Positions 59,831 through 64,000 of a stretch of DNA of 64,000 nucleotides are shown in pieces; positions within the stretch are counted from its first letter, which is position 1; each line of letters opens with the position of its first letter. This stretch comes from JALOAT01 sp041685115 (GTDB taxonomy: Bacteria; Pseudomonadota; Gammaproteobacteria; Thiohalomonadales; Thiohalomonadaceae): assembly GCA_041685115.1 (NCBI GenBank), contig JAWLGK010000009.1:53194-117193 (forward strand). Reading direction: 5' to 3'. The position numbers and the translations under genes were made by a program. The notes beneath the pieces are model-generated. The model was given only the letters and a program-made list of their open reading frames with translations. It did not search any database and had not been told where the DNA came from.

Positions 59831-60406
59831 TCAGAGACAAGCCTGGATCACTGCGATCAAGGGTGCCTGGTTGCCCGCGCAGCCTTGTCGCGATGCCTCG
59901 ATGTAACGGTCGCGGGATACGGCGGACCAATCGAGGCGGTAACCTGCGTGTTCTGCCAGAAGTGAAAAAAATGCCTTCTGCGCGCGGCCGTTGCCTTCAC
60001 GGAACGGATGAATTTCGTTGATCTTCGTGAAATAGTGCGCCAAGCGTTCGGCAAACGGCTCGGCCGTCAGACCTGTCAGGTAATTGTTTTTCTGAAGCGA
60101 GGCCAGTTCGTAGCGGCCCGCAGGCTCAACGAGCTGAGCCGGTTCAAATGCGGTGCCGCCTTTGGCGATATTGACGCTGCGTACCTGACCGGCCCATGCG
60201 TAGACGTCTTGGAACAGGTGCTTGTGAACGGCCTTCAGGGTTTCGAAGTCGAAAGCAGGCTTCGGCCCGATAATGTCGCGCAGCGTTGTTTCGCGGATGG
60301 CGGTGGCCAGGTATTCCGCTTCATGGAGTTTTTCCGGGTCGCGGATGCCAGCCTTGTTCGCAAGGCAATCGGTGCCTGGAACAAGGTAAGGGTCCTGCCA
60401 GCTCAT
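59831..60406 (-). CDS. fic: Fic-domain AMP-transferase toxin
   Basis: 191-residue Fic protein, which adds AMP (or another nucleotide group) to hydroxyl side chains of target proteins. The catalytic motif HPFREGNGR is perfect, including the essential His and Arg. The upstream flap FTKINEIH and helix WAGQVRSVNIAKGGTAFEP are typical of class I Fic proteins of the VbhT type. No inhibitory motif is seen in the protein itself, which fits control by the adjacent antitoxin. The antitoxin stop lies 3 bases before its ATG. Confidence 0.95.
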   Translation of the reverse strand: MSWQDPYLVPGTDCLANKAGIRDPEKLHEAEYLATAIRETTLRDIIGPKPAFDFETLKAVHKHLFQDVYAWAGQVRSVNIAKGGTAFEPAQLVEPAGRYELASLQKNNYLTGLTAEPFAERLAHYFTKINEIHPFREGNGRAQKAFFSLLAEHAGYRLDWSAVSRDRYIEASRQGCAGNQAPLIAVIQACL

Positions 60407-60409
60407 CGG

Positions 60410-60610
60410 TCATTCCTCGCAATAGCGTTGCCGCCAACGCTCGATGGCCTCCCGTTCGGAAATCTCGCCCTCGATGAGCGGGCGAAGGAAGGCGCGGTCC
60501 GCGTCGGTGGGGGTGTAACCCTCGTGAATGCTTGAACCCTCGAAGCTGCGCGCCCGCGCACGGCGTGTGGCGAGTTCTTCAGGGGTGAACGCGGTCGAGG
60601 TGTCGGCCAT
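60410..60610 (-). CDS. VbhA/YhfG-type antitoxin of Fic
   Basis: 66-residue partner encoded just before fic. It contains SSIHEG (about residues 22-27), matching the class I inhibitory motif [S/T]xxxE[G/N] whose Glu blocks ATP binding in Fic. The C-terminal EGEISEREAIERWRQRYCEE helix is typical of VbhA-family proteins. The ATG at 60610 begins MADTSTAFTPEELATRRARA; the longer frame is unrelated sequence. Confidence 0.87.
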   Translation of the reverse strand: MADTSTAFTPEELATRRARARSFEGSSIHEGYTPTDADRAFLRPLIEGEISEREAIERWRQRYCEE

Positions 60611-60741
60611 GACGATGCTCCGATGGTTCTTATCCGGTGTGGATTGTCTCAGGATGGGCAGGCCCACGCCAAAGCAATCCCTCCCGAAGTGTCGGTGAGA
60701 CGGCGGCCGCAAGATCCATCGGCCTGTGCCGAGCCCGCGCG

Positions 60742-61368
60742 TTATGTATCGGATTCCAGCAATTGCTCCACGGTATCGATGGCGGCGCGCCGCATGGGGC
60801 GGCCGTCCACAGGGCTGAGCGGCGGCTGGCGCAGGCCGACCGGGGGGAATACGGTCATTTCCACTGTCACCCCATCCGCCACCAGCCGGCAGACCGGATA
60901 ACGTTCCTGCTGGTCAGCATTCAGGCGTACCAAGCGCTCATCCCAGCTGTGCGGAATGTGTCGGTCCATGAGGAATACGTTGATCTGTTCCGGCGTTTCG
61001 GCGAACAGGTGGAGATTGACCGAGGAGTGGGCATCGGCCGTGCCCGTGAGCACAGGCCCTACCAGGCGTGGCTGGAAGTCCGCCATCAGGCGCATGGCCT
61101 GCCGGGCTGTGTTGCGCAGGCGACGCAGATGTGCCGGCTGGCTGTCGGCACGGAACAGGCGCTGGTGCGTGATCAGGGCCTGTTCGATCTCCAGATTGGT
61201 GGGCAGGTGCCGGTGGGTGGGCAGGCCCAGGCGTTCCGCGGCCTTGCGCTTTGCCGCCGCGAAGTCCTGGATACCATGCTCGGTCATCAGCCGCGCCGCT
61301 TCCTGGGCGATGCGGATGCGGTTCTGTTCGCTGCGGCCGGGCCCCGTCCCGTTGCGGTATTCGCCCAT
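60742..61368 (-). CDS. Conserved protein of unknown function, downstream of mrcA
   Basis: 208 residues, no signal peptide. N-terminal helical part (RIAQEAARLMTEHG, AAKRKAAERLGLPT) then an alpha/beta part (VGPVLTGTADAHSSVNLHLF, INVFLMDRHIPHSW, VTVEMTVFPPVGLRQ) that resembles nucleotidyltransferase folds in outline, without a clear catalytic triad. It begins one base after the mrcA stop (TGAGATG), so it is translationally coupled to PBP1A. The start of fic antitoxin lies 130 bases downstream of its stop. A role in envelope growth is only suggested by coupling. Confidence 0.75.
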   Translation of the reverse strand: MGEYRNGTGPGRSEQNRIRIAQEAARLMTEHGIQDFAAAKRKAAERLGLPTHRHLPTNLEIEQALITHQRLFRADSQPAHLRRLRNTARQAMRLMADFQPRLVGPVLTGTADAHSSVNLHLFAETPEQINVFLMDRHIPHSWDERLVRLNADQQERYPVCRLVADGVTVEMTVFPPVGLRQPPLSPVDGRPMRRAAIDTVEQLLESDT

Positions 61369-61369
61369 C

Positions 61370-63802
61370 TCAGAACAACTGTTCGGTGACCGAACCCTGG
61401 TTTGCGGTGTTCGCGGGGGACGGCCCGGTGTCCGCCGGGGACGGGACGTTCTCACTGTAGAAGGTTTCGAATATCGCATTGGCGTTCCCGGGTGCAGCGG
61501 ACAGCCCGGTCTCCGGATCGATGCGCATGGTGACCACCCCGGCAGGCTGCGGCAGCGGGTGCTCGGGCCGGCCGGCCAGCGCCTCGCGCATGTAATCCAC
61601 CCACATGGGCAGGGCCGCGCCGGCGCCGGTCTCACCGCCCCCTAACGAACGTGGCGTGTCGAAGCCGAGCCACGCCGTGGCGACCACGTCGGCGTTGAAG
61701 CCACAGAACCAGGCGTCCCTTTGATCGTTGGTGGTGCCAGTTTTTCCTGCGAGGTCGTGGCGACCCAGCGCGCGAGCGCGTGCCCCGGTGCCGCGGGCAA
61801 CCACGTCATTGAGCATGCTGTTCATCAGATAGACGTTGCGGGCGTCCAAGGTACGCGCCGCCAGCGGCGGCGCAGGCGCCGCCACCGGCGGCGCAGGCGC
61901 CGCCACCGCCTCGGCGGGTGCATCGTCGGCGGGTTCCTCAACAGGGGCCTGCTCGCATTGCGGGCAGGCCGTCGGAGGTGCGGCCTCGAACAGCACGTTG
62001 CCGTCCGCATCTTCGATGCGCTGGATAAAATAAGGTTCGACCAGGTAGCCGCCATTTGCCAGCACGGCATAGCCGCGCACCACTTCCATGGGCGTGACGG
62101 CACCACTGCCGAGCGCCAGCGAGAGGTCGTGGGGCAGGCGTGCGGCATCGAAGCCGAAGTTCTTCAGATAATTGCGTGCGTAACCGATACCGATGGCGCG
62201 CAGCAGCCGGATGGACACCAGATTGCGTGAGGCGACCAACGCCTCGCGCAGCCGGGTGGGACCGTAGAATTTGCCGCTGTAGTTCTCCGGGCGCCAGGCG
62301 CTCTCCAGTTCTGCGTCCTCGAACACCACGGGTGCGTCATTGATGACCGTGGCCGCCGTGAAACCCTTTTCCAGGGCCGCCGAATACACGAACGGCTTGA
62401 ATGCGGAGCCGGGTTGGCGCTGCGCCTGGGTGACACGGTTGAACTTGCTGTCGAAGAAGTCGAAGCCGCCGACCAGCGCCAGCACTGCGCCATCGCTGGG
62501 TTGCAGGGACACCAGCGCGCCCTCCACCTGCGGTACCTGGGCCAGGCGCCAGCCACCGGCCGGCAGCGGCTCCAGGCGGATGACGTCGCCGACGGCGAGG
62601 ATGTCGGCGGCCGTGGTGGGTGGATCGCCGACCCGCTCGTCGTTGATGTAGCGCCGCGCCCACTCCAGTCCTGACCAGTCCACCACCACGCGTTCCTCGG
62701 CGCCGATGGCTACGTGTATCGCTCGCTCTTCCAGTTCGACGACGATTCCCGGCACCAGACCGCCCACCACCGGGTAGCGGGCCAGGATTTCGCCCAGGGC
62801 GGAATCCGCTTCCAGCTCCACCCGCGCCTCCGGCCCGCGGTAACCATGACGCCGGTCGTAATCGAGCAGACCCGCGCGCACGCCCTGGGTGGCCGCATGC
62901 TGGAGCCGGGAATCCACGGTGGTGTACACCTTGTAGCCGGACGTGTAGGCGACCTCCTCGCCGAACCGCTCCACCACATCGGCACGCACCATCTCGGCGA
63001 GGTGGGCAGCATCCACCTCGGCGGACTGGGCATGCAGGGCCGCAGTCACAGGGGTCAGGCGCGCCTGTGTGGCTGTCTCCGCATCGATGAAGCCAAGGCT
63101 CTGCATGCGGCCCAATACGTAATTGCGGCGCTGAACGGCGCGGGTGGGATTGACGATGGGGTTGTAGAGGGAAGGTGCCTTGGGCAGCCCCGCAATCATC
63201 GCGATCTGTGCCAGCTCAAGATCCTCGACCTTTCTGCCGTAATAGATCTGCGCGGCGGACGCAATGCCGTAGGCGCGATTGCCCAGGTAGATCTTGTTCA
63301 GGTAGAGCTCGAGGATCTCCTCCTTGCTGAGCTCCTGTTCCATGGTGAGGGCGACGAAGATCTCCTTGAGCTTGCGCGCGTAGGTCTTTTCACTGGACAG
63401 GAAGAAGTTGCGCGCCACCTGCATGGTGATGGTGCTGCCGCCCTGGGCCTTTTCTCCGGTGCGGAGCAGATGCACGGCCGCGCGTGCGAGGCCCTGGTAG
63501 TCGACGCCCGGGTGTTCGAAGAAGCGATCGTCCTCGGCAGCGAGCACCGCCTGGATGACCTGCGGCGGCACTTCGGCATAGCGCAACGGGGTACGCTTCA
63601 TCTCGCCGAACTCGGCAATCAGGCCGCCGTCGCGGGAATAGACCCGCAGGGGCACCTGGAGCCGTACGTCACGAAGGTCTTCGAGGGTGGGTAGTTGGGG
63701 CGCGAGGTAGAGATAGACACCCAGCGTACCAACGAGCCCTGCAACGAACATTCCGAAAAGCGCCACGACGCCGGCGCGCAACCACTTGAAGGTAGGACTC
63801 AT
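61370..63802 (-). CDS. mrcA: Penicillin-binding protein 1A
   Basis: 810-residue bifunctional peptidoglycan synthase. One membrane anchor (about residues 9-31), then a GT51 glycosyltransferase domain: EDDRFFEHPGVDYQGLARA, GGSTITMQVARNFFL, KEEILELYLNKIYLG. An OB-like insert follows, then a transpeptidase domain with SxxK in QPGSAFKPFVYS, SRN in ASRNLVS and KTGTT. A Pro/Ala linker (APAPPVAAPAPPLAA) encoded by a 21-bp tandem repeat precedes the last motif. In Pseudomonas and relatives it is divergent from pilM, which would start past the window's right edge. Confidence 0.97.
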   Translation of the reverse strand: MSPTFKWLRAGVVALFGMFVAGLVGTLGVYLYLAPQLPTLEDLRDVRLQVPLRVYSRDGGLIAEFGEMKRTPLRYAEVPPQVIQAVLAAEDDRFFEHPGVDYQGLARAAVHLLRTGEKAQGGSTITMQVARNFFLSSEKTYARKLKEIFVALTMEQELSKEEILELYLNKIYLGNRAYGIASAAQIYYGRKVEDLELAQIAMIAGLPKAPSLYNPIVNPTRAVQRRNYVLGRMQSLGFIDAETATQARLTPVTAALHAQSAEVDAAHLAEMVRADVVERFGEEVAYTSGYKVYTTVDSRLQHAATQGVRAGLLDYDRRHGYRGPEARVELEADSALGEILARYPVVGGLVPGIVVELEERAIHVAIGAEERVVVDWSGLEWARRYINDERVGDPPTTAADILAVGDVIRLEPLPAGGWRLAQVPQVEGALVSLQPSDGAVLALVGGFDFFDSKFNRVTQAQRQPGSAFKPFVYSAALEKGFTAATVINDAPVVFEDAELESAWRPENYSGKFYGPTRLREALVASRNLVSIRLLRAIGIGYARNYLKNFGFDAARLPHDLSLALGSGAVTPMEVVRGYAVLANGGYLVEPYFIQRIEDADGNVLFEAAPPTACPQCEQAPVEEPADDAPAEAVAAPAPPVAAPAPPLAARTLDARNVYLMNSMLNDVVARGTGARARALGRHDLAGKTGTTNDQRDAWFCGFNADVVATAWLGFDTPRSLGGGETGAGAALPMWVDYMREALAGRPEHPLPQPAGVVTMRIDPETGLSAAPGNANAIFETFYSENVPSPADTGPSPANTANQGSVTEQLF
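61866..61907. repeat. 21-bp tandem duplication within mrcA
   Basis: The unit starting GGCGGCGCAGGCGCC occurs twice, exactly, at 61866-61886 and 61887-61907. It encodes the AAPAPPV/L linker in PBP1A and keeps the frame. Confidence 0.85.
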
Positions 63803-63830
63803 CTTGGTAGCTTTGAGAAATGGGTCACCA

Positions 63831-63854
63831 AGTATAGAAAAGTCTTCCAGTATA
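63831..63854 (-). promoter_or_regulatory. Possible mrcA promoter (two TATACT boxes)
   Basis: On the minus strand TATACT occurs twice, at 63854-63849 and 63836-63831, upstream of the mrcA ATG (63802). Either could be a -10 box; -35 matches are poor. Confidence 0.3.
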
Positions 63855-63903
63855 AAGTGTTTACGCGGATCACACTATCTTGCCGGCATCGAAACTACGT
63901 GTT

Positions 63904-63932
63904 GACCCGTATTTGACTCTGGTATTTAATGT
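63904..63932 (+). promoter_or_regulatory. Candidate rightward promoter, probably for pilM
   Basis: TTGACC (63904-63909), exactly 17 bases, TTTAAT (63927-63932) on the plus strand. The region 63803-64000 has no gene. In Pseudomonas and relatives pilM-pilQ diverges from ponA/mrcA, so this promoter would drive pilM beyond the window. Confidence 0.45.
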
Positions 63933-64000
63933 CCTTCGGCAAGCATTGCCTCTAACCGCGGATATCTAAAGGGAAAAATGTTCCGCCTGCCAACGCTAAA

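Overview
The window is a GC-rich stretch of a gammaproteobacterial chromosome. Gene order and gene content both support this: cyaA / cyaY-lptM-lysA-dapF-DUF484-xerC, rhlB-trxA-rho, nudE with yrfG, and rpmE-nuclease-malic enzyme-PBP1A are all classic gammaproteobacterial neighbourhoods. Ectoine synthesis (ectABC with a MarR-type ectR) points to a halophilic or halotolerant lifestyle. narKGHJI indicates growth by nitrate respiration, and the periplasmic diheme cytochrome and SQR-fold flavoprotein are typical of chemolithotrophic or sulfur-oxidising Chromatiales-like bacteria. The genus cannot be fixed from the sequence alone. No rRNA, tRNA, CRISPR array or intact insertion sequence was found.

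Layout. 1-10.6 kb: 3' part of cyaA, a VapBC module, a DUF302/diheme cytochrome pair, then cyaY and the divergent lptM-lysA-(CoA-binding)-dapF-DUF484-xerC-FliL-like run. 10.6-17.9 kb: a lipoprotein, trmO, a kinase-like gene overlapping an isolated atpC-like gene, a repeat-rich gap holding a small element with Tn5-like ends, mtgA, metA, a P-loop ATPase and a small outer-membrane barrel. 18-25.3 kb: tmcA coupled to a PDO-thioredoxin reductase fusion, several small conserved genes, a phosphoesterase and an orphan NarL-type response regulator. 25.3-37.3 kb: a GlyGly-CTERM beta-propeller preceded by a truncated copy of its own start, ectABC/ectR, eptA behind a PmrA-like box, and a very large PAS/GAF/GGDEF/EAL sensor.

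37.3-47.5 kb: a REP cluster and narKGHJI followed by an SQR-family flavoprotein that lacks all three catalytic cysteines of the family. 47.5-54.3 kb: cysQ-nudE (with a stray duplicated piece of cysQ), yrfG, ykgJ, a 253-bp inverted repeat, and rhlB / trxA-rho. 54.3-64 kb: glgP, a DUF3135 gene, rpmE, a secreted nuclease, malic enzyme, a Fic toxin with its antitoxin, an unknown gene and mrcA; pilM is predicted just past the right edge.

The most unusual items are the cysteine-less SQR homologue in the nitrate reductase operon, the isolated ATP synthase epsilon-like gene, the cytochrome-DUF302 fusion, the PDO-TrxR fusion, and two kinds of non-coding inverted-repeat element. Both toxin-antitoxin modules sit exactly where otherwise conserved gene blocks are broken.
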